From NCBI GenBank assembly GCA_026390555.1, contig JAPLFS010000064.1, positions 1-64,000 on the forward strand: 64,000 bases of DNA, given 5' to 3'. The stretch is from Pseudomonadota bacterium (GTDB lineage Bacteria; Bdellovibrionota_C; UBA2361; OMII01). The translations under genes were made by a program, and so were the position numbers. The notes below the pieces were generated by a model. That model saw nothing but the letters and a program-made list of their open reading frames with translations. It was not told the DNA's origin and ran no database searches. Positions 36,008-44,658 of the stretch are shown here, piece after piece (position 1 is the first letter of the stretch; every line of letters begins with the position of its first letter).

Positions 36008-37428
36008 TTCATAAGGTTTCTCCGGAGTTATTAATTCTATTGTTGGTGCCACTACTGACGGTCATCATTACAAGACTTCGTTTATTTAGTGATCGGAGTC
36101 GACACGTCTTTGGCATTCTTTCATGCCTCGCTACAATCTGCTTTTTTTCAGCACTCCTACAAAGCTTAGAATTTGAAGGGACGATACAAATTATCCCATT
36201 CCTGTTTCAATTAAGTCATTTGTCAGTTCATAGTGGTATATTATTTAGCTTTGTTTATCTCTTAGTTTATATCGCATTTGGTAAACGTATCTTTGTGACG
36301 CAATCAGCTTCGTCATGGGTGCTTATTCAATTGTTGGTTTCTCTTGCGTTGATTAGTGACAGTACATTGGTATTTATGTTGATACTGGTGACAGCTCTGC
36401 TGACACACCTCTCAGTGAGTCAAGTGGATGTTTATCAAGTAAGTAAGAGACAAGATCGGTTTATTTTGGTGACTTTTTTCACCGTCGCCGCGATAATTAT
36501 TAGCGCTCTGTTTTTCGGTGCACTTTATTTCTCCTTGGGAATTGATTGTTTTTCGGTGCTATATCAATCAGTAGGCCTGATGTCGCGTCCATTGAAGATA
36601 CTGAGCAGCGTTTTCATGATGATTTTCTTGGGGGCATTCCCTCTTCATTTTTGGGTTAAGCCGCTTTTTGCAGCTCCGGCACGTTATGGATTAGCGGTTA
36701 TTACCCGTTTAAATATTGGGTTTGTGGTGTGGTGTAAGTTGTACCCACTGATCTTTTCAGGAGACGTATTATTGGATAGTTTGTTAACTTACGGTTGTGG
36801 GGCGAACCTCCTTTACGCGGCATTTCTTCTTTTTGGTGAAAGAAAATTAAGTCAGATTGTTTCATGTTTGTACCTTTTCCATGTGCCACTTTTAATTTTA
36901 GCAGTAAAAGTTAGTGGGACCGAAGGTGCGAGTGGCTTTGCGCTCGATTTTGCAAATATTACGATTGCAATTGGTGGATTGCTGATAATTCTTGGAATGC
37001 TCCGAGATAGGCTCGGTGCGGAGAATCTAGATTATGCATCAGGATTGGCGATCTCCTATCCATTTCTGGGTATTGCGTTCTTAATCTGCATATTATCGCT
37101 TGTTGGATTTCCGGGAACGCTCGGATTTATCTGCAGTGAAATAGTTTTGCACCATTTTGCCGAATCAACATGGCCAGTCGCAGTGGCATTTATTATTACG
37201 TTAGCGCTTAATGGCTATTCGTCTTTTCGCATTTTTGGTGAATCATTTTACGGAGATCCCGCACAGTCTTATCGCAAGACGTTTCAACCCTTGCGCCGCG
37301 AGAAAATAGCTCTGGTAATGCTGCTTGTCTTTCTGTTTTTTAGTGGTATAGGGCCGCAGTTTGTTAATTCTGCTTCGATACCGGCATCCGTTTCTGTATC
37401 GGGCATCAGTACCCATAGTTCACCATAA
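36004..37428 (+). CDS. Second NuoM/N-like membrane subunit of the DAB-like locus
   Basis: This is a 474-residue protein with about 12-14 membrane segments. The family resemblance is to proton-pumping NADH dehydrogenase subunits: PLHFWVKP (213-220) matches the PxHxWLP motif of NuoM/NuoN, and LSLVGFPGTLGFI near residue 365 matches another conserved stretch. It lacks the long horizontal helix of ND5. It overlaps dabB by 4 bases, so it is surely made with DabA-DabB. Its presence as an extra membrane subunit is not part of the simplest two-gene DAB system. Confidence 0.85.
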   Translation: MIHKVSPELLILLLVPLLTVIITRLRLFSDRSRHVFGILSCLATICFFSALLQSLEFEGTIQIIPFLFQLSHLSVHSGILFSFVYLLVYIAFGKRIFVTQSASSWVLIQLLVSLALISDSTLVFMLILVTALLTHLSVSQVDVYQVSKRQDRFILVTFFTVAAIIISALFFGALYFSLGIDCFSVLYQSVGLMSRPLKILSSVFMMIFLGAFPLHFWVKPLFAAPARYGLAVITRLNIGFVVWCKLYPLIFSGDVLLDSLLTYGCGANLLYAAFLLFGERKLSQIVSCLYLFHVPLLILAVKVSGTEGASGFALDFANITIAIGGLLIILGMLRDRLGAENLDYASGLAISYPFLGIAFLICILSLVGFPGTLGFICSEIVLHHFAESTWPVAVAFIITLALNGYSSFRIFGESFYGDPAQSYRKTFQPLRREKIALVMLLVFLFFSGIGPQFVNSASIPASVSVSGISTHSSP

Positions 37429-37512
37429 AACTGAAGGATATCTTTGGATTAATGCTGGGGCTGTTGCTACACGCTCTGAGGACTACCGCAACCTGAAACT
37501 AGCTTTGTTTTT

Positions 37513-38268
37513 ATGAACAACGATTTTGACCTGTTAGTTCACAACAGCGTAGAGCTACTAGTCTACCGGCCCTGGTGGGAACATGGAATCGTGCACGGCA
37601 TGACAACGAGCGCCATTGCATTTCGCCCTGATGATCTGCACAGCTCGGCGCGGGTATTATGCAACGCCATCGGGGCCTCGGATCTGGTGCTGCCGGAGCA
37701 GTGCCACGGGGCGGAATTTATTGATCTGCGCGCTGCTGGCATCGTTGATAATCTTATTACGGAGCGTCATGGTGACCTGATAAAGTTTCACCCTGGTGAT
37801 GCTGTGCTAGCCCCAACTCGGCAAGGGACCCTTAAACGGAGCCTCGTTTTCGGGGTTATGAGCGCCGATTGCGTGCCGATAATAGTGCGTGCAGAGCACG
37901 GTTGGGGGCTGATACACGCCGGTTGGCGGGGATTGGCGAACGGTATTATTAAGAGGGTTGCTGTGGCTCTAGGAGAGCCCCTAGAGGCTGTTGTAGGCCC
38001 CTCTGCTGGCCCGAAAGCCTACGAGGTGGGTACGAAGGTAGTCGAGGCTATCGGGGCATCGGCAGTCTTTGATAAGCTTCCTGGGCATTCCCATAAGGCG
38101 CTACTGGATACCGCTGCCACCGCCATCAGGCAGTTACATAACGCAAACTCCTCCATATCGGCCCATAACGCCTCGATCTGCACGATTAGTGACCCTCGCT
38201 TTCACTCCTTTCGTAGAGATGGTGCTAGCGCTGGACGGGGGATAACCTTTGTTCTGCCGGGTAGCTAG
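37513..38268 (+). CDS. pgeF: Purine nucleoside phosphorylase PgeF/YfiH (laccase domain)
   Basis: Members are cytoplasmic purine nucleoside phosphorylases with adenosine deaminase activity, earlier called polyphenol oxidases. The 251-residue product has the active-site motifs EQCHG (about 62-66), SADCVPI (about 117-123), HAGWRG (about 136-141) and FHSFRRDG near the end. It follows the dab-like operon by about 85 bp and returns to the base composition of the core genome. Confidence 0.93.
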   Translation: MNNDFDLLVHNSVELLVYRPWWEHGIVHGMTTSAIAFRPDDLHSSARVLCNAIGASDLVLPEQCHGAEFIDLRAAGIVDNLITERHGDLIKFHPGDAVLAPTRQGTLKRSLVFGVMSADCVPIIVRAEHGWGLIHAGWRGLANGIIKRVAVALGEPLEAVVGPSAGPKAYEVGTKVVEAIGASAVFDKLPGHSHKALLDTAATAIRQLHNANSSISAHNASICTISDPRFHSFRRDGASAGRGITFVLPGS

Positions 38269-38411
38269 TTTAAGTTGTACGACCTTTATGACGATTTATG
38301 TATAGAGGGCGAGAAATGGTGGTAAGATAAAGGGGTCGCGACTTGCATCTAAAGGGATCGCCTAGATGCTTTGATCTATCTTGGGGCCGAACTTATTGAT
38401 GAGGGATATAA

Positions 38412-38642
38412 ATGGAGCATCGTGAGCGTGAGCTGATTGAAATGGGTCTACAGAGTAACTTTGAACTTCGTAAGCTGTATGAACAGCACCGAGATCTTGA
38501 GGAGCAGTTACATAAGCTTGCACGACGCCAGTTTTTAACCGCATCCGAGGAACAGGAGGAGCATAAACTTAAACATCTTAAGTTGCGGGGTGTTGAGAGG
38601 ATGCTGCAGATGGTTGAGAGCTCAGAGAGCGCCGCAAGATAA
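38412..38642 (+). CDS. DUF465 (YdcH-like) small protein
   Basis: This is a 76-residue helical protein of the DUF465 type, with NFELRKLYEQHRDLEEQLHKL near the centre and EEHKLKHLKLR in the second helix. The function of this family is unclear. A strong terminator follows it, so it is a single-gene unit or the end of one. Confidence 0.8.
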   Translation: MEHRERELIEMGLQSNFELRKLYEQHRDLEEQLHKLARRQFLTASEEQEEHKLKHLKLRGVERMLQMVESSESAAR

Positions 38643-38677
38643 AAAAAGAACGCCTAATCGTCTCTGTAATAAAAAGT

Positions 38678-38714
38678 GAAATGGGGCCCCTCGGGAGCCC
38701 CATTTCTATTTTAT
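38678..38714 (+). terminator. Rho-independent terminator after the DUF465 gene
   Basis: A 10-bp stem GAAATGGGGC / GCCCCATTTC with a loop that itself can pair (CCC / GGG) is followed by TATTTTAT. It lies 35 bases after the DUF465 stop codon. Confidence 0.75.
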
Positions 38715-38758
38715 GTCCTCCAATTATGGAAGACTTTAGACAGGTTAAGGCCCTGTCT

Positions 38759-39046
38759 CTATGCTGCTCTGCGCCTCGTACGAATCTTCGTCTTAGCGTT
38801 CAGAATAGCGTAGCGCGTTTTATCGGGATCGAATTGAAAATAGCGACAGATAGAGTGAAATGAAAGGATGTAGTCCTCGTCTTGATCCATCAAGTAATCA
38901 AGCGCCTCTTGTCTGAGCTCTGGGCCCGAACTGAGGTCCTCGATAGTGCGAAGAATCATCGCTCTCATTAACTCACTTACCGCCGTATATCCGTTCCCGC
39001 CGAGATACGCGAGGTCCATTTCAGGTAACCGGTCAGAATTGCTCAC
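38759..39046 (-). CDS. Hypothetical small helical protein
   Basis: This is a 95-residue product. I start at the GTG at 39046, because GGAG lies 7 bases upstream, rather than at a GTG 27 bases earlier. The stretch ILSFHSICRYFQFDPDKTRYAI resembles small proteins with a helix-turn-helix-like 'F..IC..L.iDP....' pattern seen in several bacterial groups. That is only a resemblance. Basic C-terminus (KTKIRTRRRAA). Confidence 0.55.
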   Translation of the reverse strand: MSNSDRLPEMDLAYLGGNGYTAVSELMRAMILRTIEDLSSGPELRQEALDYLMDQDEDYILSFHSICRYFQFDPDKTRYAILNAKTKIRTRRRAA

Positions 39047-39345
39047 TACAGACTCCGTGAAATTAAAAGCCACGTTTACTCATCTTGAAGTTGCTTGTTA
39101 ATCTTACGAATATCTCCATTCAGCAGGCTGAATACAGAGCCGTAAAACTACATCACAAACTTACAAAACCTGAGAGCTAACAAAATTCAACCAGCCATCA
39201 GGGATTACTCCTCGACGACAAACTAAAGAGTGGTATGGTCCAAAGTGATGGGCGTGAGACTTATCACAAAAAGCCCTGATATATGGCGATTTAAGTGCTT
39301 GATTTCACTTGTAGAGGAGGGGGCTATTGGCGCTATACCGGCGAG
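39047..39345. other. Intergenic region, nothing recognised
   Basis: There are about 300 bases between the 5' end of the small - strand gene and the 3' end of the polyprenyl synthase gene. I see no terminator-like hairpin and no convincing open frame. Confidence 0.35.
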
Positions 39346-40386
39346 CTACAGTACCCGTTCAAGCGCAAAGTCGATCACCGCAAAGAGCGCCTCTCCCGCT
39401 GGATTAAGGGCCCCGAGGTCGTTTCCGAGCGCCTCTGCTAGCGCTTTGCTAGCGCGCTCCGCGTGTGACTTAGCTAGATCCTTTGCCTGCTCAACTACAG
39501 AGCTAGAGCGTAATTCTACAAGGGATCTTTCGACCCATGCTTGCTCTTCCTCGCACGCAGTAGGGGGCTGTAATAAACGTTGTGCAGCCGTATCGCCGGA
39601 ATCAAGCCAGAGCACATTTACAAGGGAGGGTTTGCGCTCCGCTAGATCGAGCCCAGGTTTTTTGCCGAGAGTTGCTTCATCTGAAATCACATCGAGGATA
39701 TCATCGATAATTTGGAAGGCGATACCGAGCGACTCGCCGAAGGTCGACATGGCGCGCGTTGTTTGCTCTGGGGCATCAACTAGGTGTGCAGCGCAGTAGG
39801 TCGCGAGCCTAAAGAGTGAAGCGGTTTTGCGCTGCGCTATCGTCAGGCTTGAGCTAACCGTGTGGCGTTCCTTATAAAGCACCGATTCGAGCGCCTCGCC
39901 CTCAACCAGCTCTATGCAGGCCTGCTCTGTGGCGACTATTACCTCATCATCTAGCTTGGCGCACAGTCCAAAGGCGCGTGTAAGAAGAAAATCCCCGGAG
40001 AGTAAGGTCGCTGCGGTGCCGTACTTCGCGTACGGGGAAGGTCGATGTCGTCGAATAGGAGACTCGTCGATAATATCATCGTGCATCAGGGTCGCCATAT
40101 GGATCAGCTCTATTCCGGCTGCTACCTCGGTAAGGTCCTGAGTGATACTCTCCGCTCCGAGCGCCTTAGCGCACAGGAGGGTCAGCAGAGGGCGAATGCG
40201 CTTACCACCAAGGGCCAATAAATACTCCGGTATCTCGCGCATGGCCGTTACGTCGGAGCGAAACGAGGCGCGGATTACCTGCTCCACCTGAACAAGCTCA
40301 GGAACCAACGTCAACGCATGTATAAAGCGCTCTTTGGCCGATGGTTGCTTGATCTCTCTGTTTGGGTGTCCCATGGTCTTTACCAT
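39346..40386 (-). CDS. Polyprenyl diphosphate synthase
   Basis: This is a trans-prenyltransferase that extends IPP/DMAPP-derived chains for quinones or other lipids. The first Asp-rich motif is DDIID at 103-107 (normally DDxxD), followed by the Arg-containing SPIRRHRPS. The second is in FQIIDDILDVISDE. The length is 346 residues. Chain length cannot be read from the sequence; octaprenyl/IspB-like is the likely type. AGGATAATA precedes the ATG. Confidence 0.92.
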   Translation of the reverse strand: MVKTMGHPNREIKQPSAKERFIHALTLVPELVQVEQVIRASFRSDVTAMREIPEYLLALGGKRIRPLLTLLCAKALGAESITQDLTEVAAGIELIHMATLMHDDIIDESPIRRHRPSPYAKYGTAATLLSGDFLLTRAFGLCAKLDDEVIVATEQACIELVEGEALESVLYKERHTVSSSLTIAQRKTASLFRLATYCAAHLVDAPEQTTRAMSTFGESLGIAFQIIDDILDVISDEATLGKKPGLDLAERKPSLVNVLWLDSGDTAAQRLLQPPTACEEEQAWVERSLVELRSSSVVEQAKDLAKSHAERASKALAEALGNDLGALNPAGEALFAVIDFALERVL

Positions 40387-40551
40387 TATTATCCTAGAGT
40401 TAAGCCTAGCATATTTAGAATTATGGAACCACGGAGAGTAATGGCCTGGTAGTTCAAAGCCCTGGGACCGCCGTTCTCCAGAACGGCTGGGTATAAATGC
40501 TGAGGCGGCTATCTTTTCATGGCCGGCCTAAAGTCCGGCGCGCAAAGAGAG

Positions 40552-40626
40552 TGTCCCCAACGGGATTCGAACCCGTGTCTTGACCGTGAAAGGGTCATGT
40601 CCTAGGCCAGGCTAGACGATAGGGAC
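40552..40626 (-). tRNA. tRNA-Glu (anticodon TTC)
   Basis: On the - strand the 75-base sequence starts GTCCCTATCGTCTAGCCTGG and folds into a normal cloverleaf. The anticodon stem TGACC / GGTCA carries the loop CTTTCAC (anticodon TTC). The T-loop GGTTCGAATCCC is intact. The acceptor stem ends GGGGAC plus discriminator A, and CCA is not encoded. Confidence 0.95.
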
Positions 40627-40817
40627 CTATATAGGTAGGGCATCTGCTGGAACTCTCAGATTGGGCCCCAAGATTGAGGCGCCAGGCTGAAATTATCAAA
40701 ACAACGCAGATGCTTGCATAGGGGAGCTTTCGCGCCCCGAGAAAGCTCCCTACTGTTAGCTGAGTTAGGGGGGGCGGTCAACCCTCAGGTGGAGAAGATC
40801 TTGTTTTTGGAACTGCT

Positions 40818-41996
40818 ATGCACGCTTTAGCTCTTGAAACCCTCAAATATCTAGCCGCGCAAGCTGGGCTCGCCGTGATCTCTATCGCGGAGCCCTCCGA
40901 GCTCCTACAGGATAGAGCCTTTCTGGAGGAGTGGCAGGCAGCGGGCTACGCCGCAGAGATGAACTACATGCAGCGCTCATCCGAGCTGCTCTCCTCCCCA
41001 GCGCGCTTGCTTGAAGGGGTACGGAGCATCGTCGTGATCGGTGCCTACTACGATCAAACTCCCCGTAGGCCACTTAGCACCGGATACGGGCGCGTTGCAC
41101 GCTACGCCTGGGGTAGAGATTACCACAAGGTTCTGCGTAAGCGCCTTGAGCAACTGGTAGAGCTGGTCAAGGGAGAGCTTAGGGGTGAGATTTCGTACAG
41201 GCTTTTCTCAGATTCGGTACCGTTACTTGAACGAGCTCTGGCGCGTAGATCTGGGCTCGGATTCATAGGAAAGAACACGATGATGATCGTGCCGGGCAGG
41301 GGTAGCTTTCTCTTTCTGGGAGAGATCTTGTGGGATGTTGAGATTGATCTGGGCAAAGTAGCGCCAATCGAGAGTGTCGCGCACTGTGGTAGCTGCACAC
41401 GCTGCCTCTCGAAATGTCCAACACAGGCCTTTGTTAAGGAGCGTGTACTCGACGCGGGGCGTTGTATCTCGTACCTCACGATTGAGAAGCGCGGCGCCCT
41501 GTCCCTTCAGGAGCGTGAGTGGCTCGGGGAGTGGATCTTTGGGTGTGATATCTGTCAGGAGGTCTGTCCATTTAACTTTGTGGCGCTTAAAAAGCGCTCC
41601 GTAGCGGATCTGCCGGAGCTTGGAGCACAGGCCGGGGCAGGGGAGGCGCTTGCAATTGAGGAGCTACTCTCAATTCGTTCAGACCCAGCCTTTATAGCCC
41701 GTTTCGGTGGTACGGCGATTATGCGTGCCAAACGCGAAGGGCTGCTCAGAAATGCAGCAGTTGTGGCAGCCAATACCGGTGCGCTAAAACTTGTGCCGCT
41801 ACTTAACGGGGTTAGTATCTGCGATCAATCGCCAGTAGTAAGACAGCACGCCCTGTGGGCCTACGCAAAGCTTGGAACATTAGAGGGCTCCGTAGGGGCA
41901 GCGAGGGTAGCGCAACGCCTCTCGCGGGCTCGCCAGGACCCCGATCTAGCCGTTCGTCAGGAGGCCGAAAGCTTGCTGATACGGTTGCCAAAGTAG
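40818..41996 (+). CDS. queG: Epoxyqueuosine reductase QueG
   Basis: QueG makes queuosine from epoxyqueuosine in the wobble position of tRNA, using cobalamin and two [4Fe-4S] clusters. The 392-residue product has the catalytic Asp in LFSDSVPLLERA (Asp132) and the first ferredoxin-like cluster CGSCTRCLSKCP (Cys190, 193, 196, 200). The second cluster has Cys243, 246 and 250 (CDICQEVCP). A HEAT-like C-terminal part follows from about residue 280. It fits the long form with the C-terminal repeats. Confidence 0.95.
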   Translation: MHALALETLKYLAAQAGLAVISIAEPSELLQDRAFLEEWQAAGYAAEMNYMQRSSELLSSPARLLEGVRSIVVIGAYYDQTPRRPLSTGYGRVARYAWGRDYHKVLRKRLEQLVELVKGELRGEISYRLFSDSVPLLERALARRSGLGFIGKNTMMIVPGRGSFLFLGEILWDVEIDLGKVAPIESVAHCGSCTRCLSKCPTQAFVKERVLDAGRCISYLTIEKRGALSLQEREWLGEWIFGCDICQEVCPFNFVALKKRSVADLPELGAQAGAGEALAIEELLSIRSDPAFIARFGGTAIMRAKREGLLRNAAVVAANTGALKLVPLLNGVSICDQSPVVRQHALWAYAKLGTLEGSVGAARVAQRLSRARQDPDLAVRQEAESLLIRLPK

Positions 41997-42020
41997 GCTT
42001 TAGGAGGGACACTGCTAAGT

Positions 42021-42608
42021 ATGAAAAGAATCGTCAGCTCCTTATTATTCACCCTCCTTTTAACTGTGTCTGCCTGCGCCCCTAATTTTGGTGTTCGGCT
42101 AAGCGTCCCAAGTCTCCCCGATCCACAGAGCTTCGTGGCCGCTCCGGTAGAGGGGGAGTCGGTGCGGGTTAAGGTTGGCTCGTTTGTAGATGCTCGCCCA
42201 TCGATGACTATCCTGGTGGTTGATGGTCGTGATGTAGTTTCAGAGGGAGCACTTGGATCCGTAGTGCAGGATGGATTCCAGCGCTACTTCAGAGAGGCTG
42301 GCGCGCGGGTAACACTTATAAACGCCCCCTTAATTGAGGGTGAGATCACCAACTGGAGCGCCAAGGTAACGCCTGGTTTTCCAAGCTCTGATGCTGTAGC
42401 AAGTGCGCGCATTAAGGTAACGATTAAGGATTCGGAGTTACATCTGCTCTACCGGGCCAATTTTTCAGGTGAGGCTACGATCTCTCATCCCCTTCTGGAT
42501 GAAGAGAAGGTTCAGGAGCTGCTGGCGCGCGCCATGGGTGGCGCGATCGAAGCTGCCATAAAGGATGAGAGCTTAATAGCGCAGCTCTCACGGGGGCGAG
42601 TAGAGTAG
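42021..42608 (+). CDS. Hypothetical lipoprotein
   Basis: This is a 195-residue product with a signal peptide and lipobox VSAC (Cys about residue 19), then a mixed alpha/beta domain. The layout, a 'DARP' segment (VGSFVDARPS) followed by 'V.DGFQRYFREAGARVT', resembles the YajG-like or similar uncharacterised lipoproteins, but I am not sure of the family. Its stop shares one base with the start of the next gene. Confidence 0.72.
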   Translation: MKRIVSSLLFTLLLTVSACAPNFGVRLSVPSLPDPQSFVAAPVEGESVRVKVGSFVDARPSMTILVVDGRDVVSEGALGSVVQDGFQRYFREAGARVTLINAPLIEGEITNWSAKVTPGFPSSDAVASARIKVTIKDSELHLLYRANFSGEATISHPLLDEEKVQELLARAMGGAIEAAIKDESLIAQLSRGRVE

Positions 42609-43513
42609 TGAATCGATCTGGGTCGGATGACGACGGTGCCTACACTGCGCAGTTTCTGACAGTTATACGAGCGACGGTGCGGCGCGTGCTGCCAGCAATT
42701 ATGGAGGCCCACAATGCTCCGGCTCATAATGCACCAGCCCGCCAAGCGAAGATTAAGAGTGATGGCAGCTTCGTTACTGATACCGATCAAGCCGTTGAAG
42801 CGGAGTTTCTGGCGGCGTTACGCATAGCTTTACCAGGGTTGCCAGTACTGGCGGAGGAGTCAATTGAGGAGAACGTGCGTGCTTTTAAGGGAGCCGCCAG
42901 CGATTTTTACGCCCCGTTTATGGCCTCCCCCTACCAGATAGTTATTGACCCTATCGATGGAACTAAGAACTTCGTTGAGGGACAAAATGAATTCTGTATC
43001 GCAGCCGCACTTACTAGGCGGCATGCGGAGGGGGTCTGGCCGATTGCCGGTGTGGTCGCTATTCCAACCGAGGACCGTATGTATTGGTCGAATGAGAAGG
43101 CGGCGTTTTCTGAAACGATCAGCTCCGGTATTATAGAGCCGCTAACTCGTAGCGAGAGCATTAATGCACCGGTTTCGGTTAGCTCAACTGACCGCAGGTG
43201 GCTTGAACGCGAAAAGTTAGCGTTGCGAGGGGAATGGATCTCAAGCGGCTCAAGTGTACACGATATGATCGGAACTGTTTCAGGTCGGTTGCGCGCATCA
43301 CTGATCGGTACGCAACGGCTCTGGGATATCGCGGCACCACTCGCAATCGCCGCGCGATTAAATCTAGTGCTGCGTGATGCTATCTCAGGTGAAGAGATCC
43401 GTTCGATACGGGCAGAGGACCTGAGCTCAGAGCTTCACAGGCGCCCTTGGGGACTAGATAGGCATTGGATCTTGATGGCCCCGACTACGGAGCTTTCTGA
43501 TATATTTGGATAA
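42608..43513 (+). CDS. Inositol monophosphatase-family phosphatase
   Basis: This is a metal-dependent phosphatase of the IMPase/CysQ/FBPase fold. Metal ligands are seen in VLAEESIEE (Glu) and DPIDGTKNFVEG, the signature with two Asp, and the third site in RLWDIAAPLAIA. The start is GTG; 301 residues. The substrate could be inositol phosphate, 3'-phosphoadenosine 5'-phosphate or another sugar phosphate; the sequence does not decide. A small GAPAHNAPA-type repeat lies near residues 35-45. Confidence 0.88.
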   Translation: MNRSGSDDDGAYTAQFLTVIRATVRRVLPAIMEAHNAPAHNAPARQAKIKSDGSFVTDTDQAVEAEFLAALRIALPGLPVLAEESIEENVRAFKGAASDFYAPFMASPYQIVIDPIDGTKNFVEGQNEFCIAAALTRRHAEGVWPIAGVVAIPTEDRMYWSNEKAAFSETISSGIIEPLTRSESINAPVSVSSTDRRWLEREKLALRGEWISSGSSVHDMIGTVSGRLRASLIGTQRLWDIAAPLAIAARLNLVLRDAISGEEIRSIRAEDLSSELHRRPWGLDRHWILMAPTTELSDIFG

Positions 43514-43523
43514 TTGGTCAAAA

Positions 43524-44048
43524 TTATTTTTGCGGCCCGGTTTTTTCCTTCGCCTTCGCAGCGTCCTCTTCCTCTTGCGCGGTAAGTTGTCGAGCTATGC
43601 GATCAAGCATGGCGTCAAAGAGTAGCGAGTCTCGGTCGCGGTAGTTATTGAGCACCGCAAGTGCCTTGGCCAGTTGCCCATGCTCCGCATACCACCTGCC
43701 AACAGCTCTATATCGATCTGAGATAAGTCCCGCTTCAACTTTGTGCTGCTCCGCTTCCTGATAAATTTCAAGAGCTGCTGCAGGCTCTCCCCTTCCGAGC
43801 TGCACATCTCCGATCAGTAGTAGATAAAAGTATGGGTTCTCCCATTCCTGGCGCTCCTCGATAGCGAGGCGCTCCTCCATATGCGCACGATATATGACGA
43901 TCGCCTCGTCGTAGCGCTCCTGACGGGTAAGCTCTTCTGCCTGCCGGAGCTGTTCGGAGCCTGAGTAGAGGTTAAAGCACCCTGAACTAAGAACGAGCGT
44001 AAGAGCCAGTAAGCGAAAGACTAGAGTTGCGAATGCATAACGAAACAT
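43524..44048 (-). CDS. TPR-containing lipoprotein
   Basis: This is a 174-residue product (from the ATG at 44048) with a signal peptide and lipobox-like SSGC. TPR-like helices follow (SEQLRQAEELTRQERYDEAIVIY and later AEHGQLAKALAVLNNY), with an acidic/Lys tail. It is convergent with the phosphatase gene. The protein is probably periplasm-facing and bound to the outer or inner membrane; partners are unknown. Confidence 0.72.
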   Translation of the reverse strand: MFRYAFATLVFRLLALTLVLSSGCFNLYSGSEQLRQAEELTRQERYDEAIVIYRAHMEERLAIEERQEWENPYFYLLLIGDVQLGRGEPAAALEIYQEAEQHKVEAGLISDRYRAVGRWYAEHGQLAKALAVLNNYRDRDSLLFDAMLDRIARQLTAQEEEDAAKAKEKTGPQK

Positions 44049-44100
44049 CGCCAAAGTATACTGGCTTGAGAGCTTGCTGTCGATCCTTGAGTGTGGCGAC

Positions 44101-44658
44101 TTAGCTCGGTTTTTGCAGGGCTCTAATCTTGCGCATGATAAAGGGCGAGAAGTGAGGGGAGTAGCGCTGCTGAAGCTCAGGCTTCATCCAGTCTAGGCCT
44201 GTAATTTTACCTCTGCAGGTAGTAGCTCCACATGAGCAGTCGAGCTTGTACGGGGCGCGATTTGAGGTATCAATGGTCATTGCATAGTCGGTACAGAGCT
44301 CCTCTCCAGCAGCGATATATCTCAACGCAACGAATTCGATCTGGCCATCGGGCCCTATGTTAGGAGAGCAGCTATGATTGAAGTATACAACAACATCTGA
44401 AACCTCGGCCTCTGATAGCGGCACAAGAAAGAGATCGTCCGAGACCTGCATCGAGAAATCACCGATGGTGCGATCGACCCACTGGGCTATGCTGGTAGGA
44501 ACTAGGTGCCCCCCTTTAATAAACACCATCTCCCCTTGAAATATGGGTTCCTTGGCGTAAATCGCCGTGCCACGTGCAGGGGTGGTGCGGAGCTCAACCT
44601 TTTCTGATCGTATCGATCTTGGGCCGCGCCAGGCAGCTATTGAATCGGAGTCACGCAT
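44101..44658 (-). CDS. SET-domain protein (lysine methyltransferase-like)
   Basis: SET domains transfer a methyl group from SAM to lysine. The 185-residue product has the core SET motif NHSCSPN (94-100), then ELCTDYA (120-126), and a post-SET-like zinc site CSCGATTCRG (141-150), unusual in bacteria. It is translated from a start 22 bases inside the end of the threonine-aldolase gene, so the two are probably co-regulated. Target unknown; a ribosomal or surface protein is possible, or a small-molecule step of the adjacent pathway. Confidence 0.88.
   Translation of the reverse strand: MRDSDSIAAWRGPRSIRSEKVELRTTPARGTAIYAKEPIFQGEMVFIKGGHLVPTSIAQWVDRTIGDFSMQVSDDLFLVPLSEAEVSDVVVYFNHSCSPNIGPDGQIEFVALRYIAAGEELCTDYAMTIDTSNRAPYKLDCSCGATTCRGKITGLDWMKPELQQRYSPHFSPFIMRKIRALQKPS

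Noticed and set aside
39230-39799. 190-codon open frame on the + strand over the polyprenyl synthase gene
   Set aside because: Antisense to a gene with clear catalytic motifs and Ser/Ala-rich shadow composition.
40387-40551. Possible second tRNA near tRNA-Glu
   Set aside because: Several GC-rich hairpins, e.g. GCCGTTCT / AGAACGGC, but no cloverleaf or T-loop consensus.
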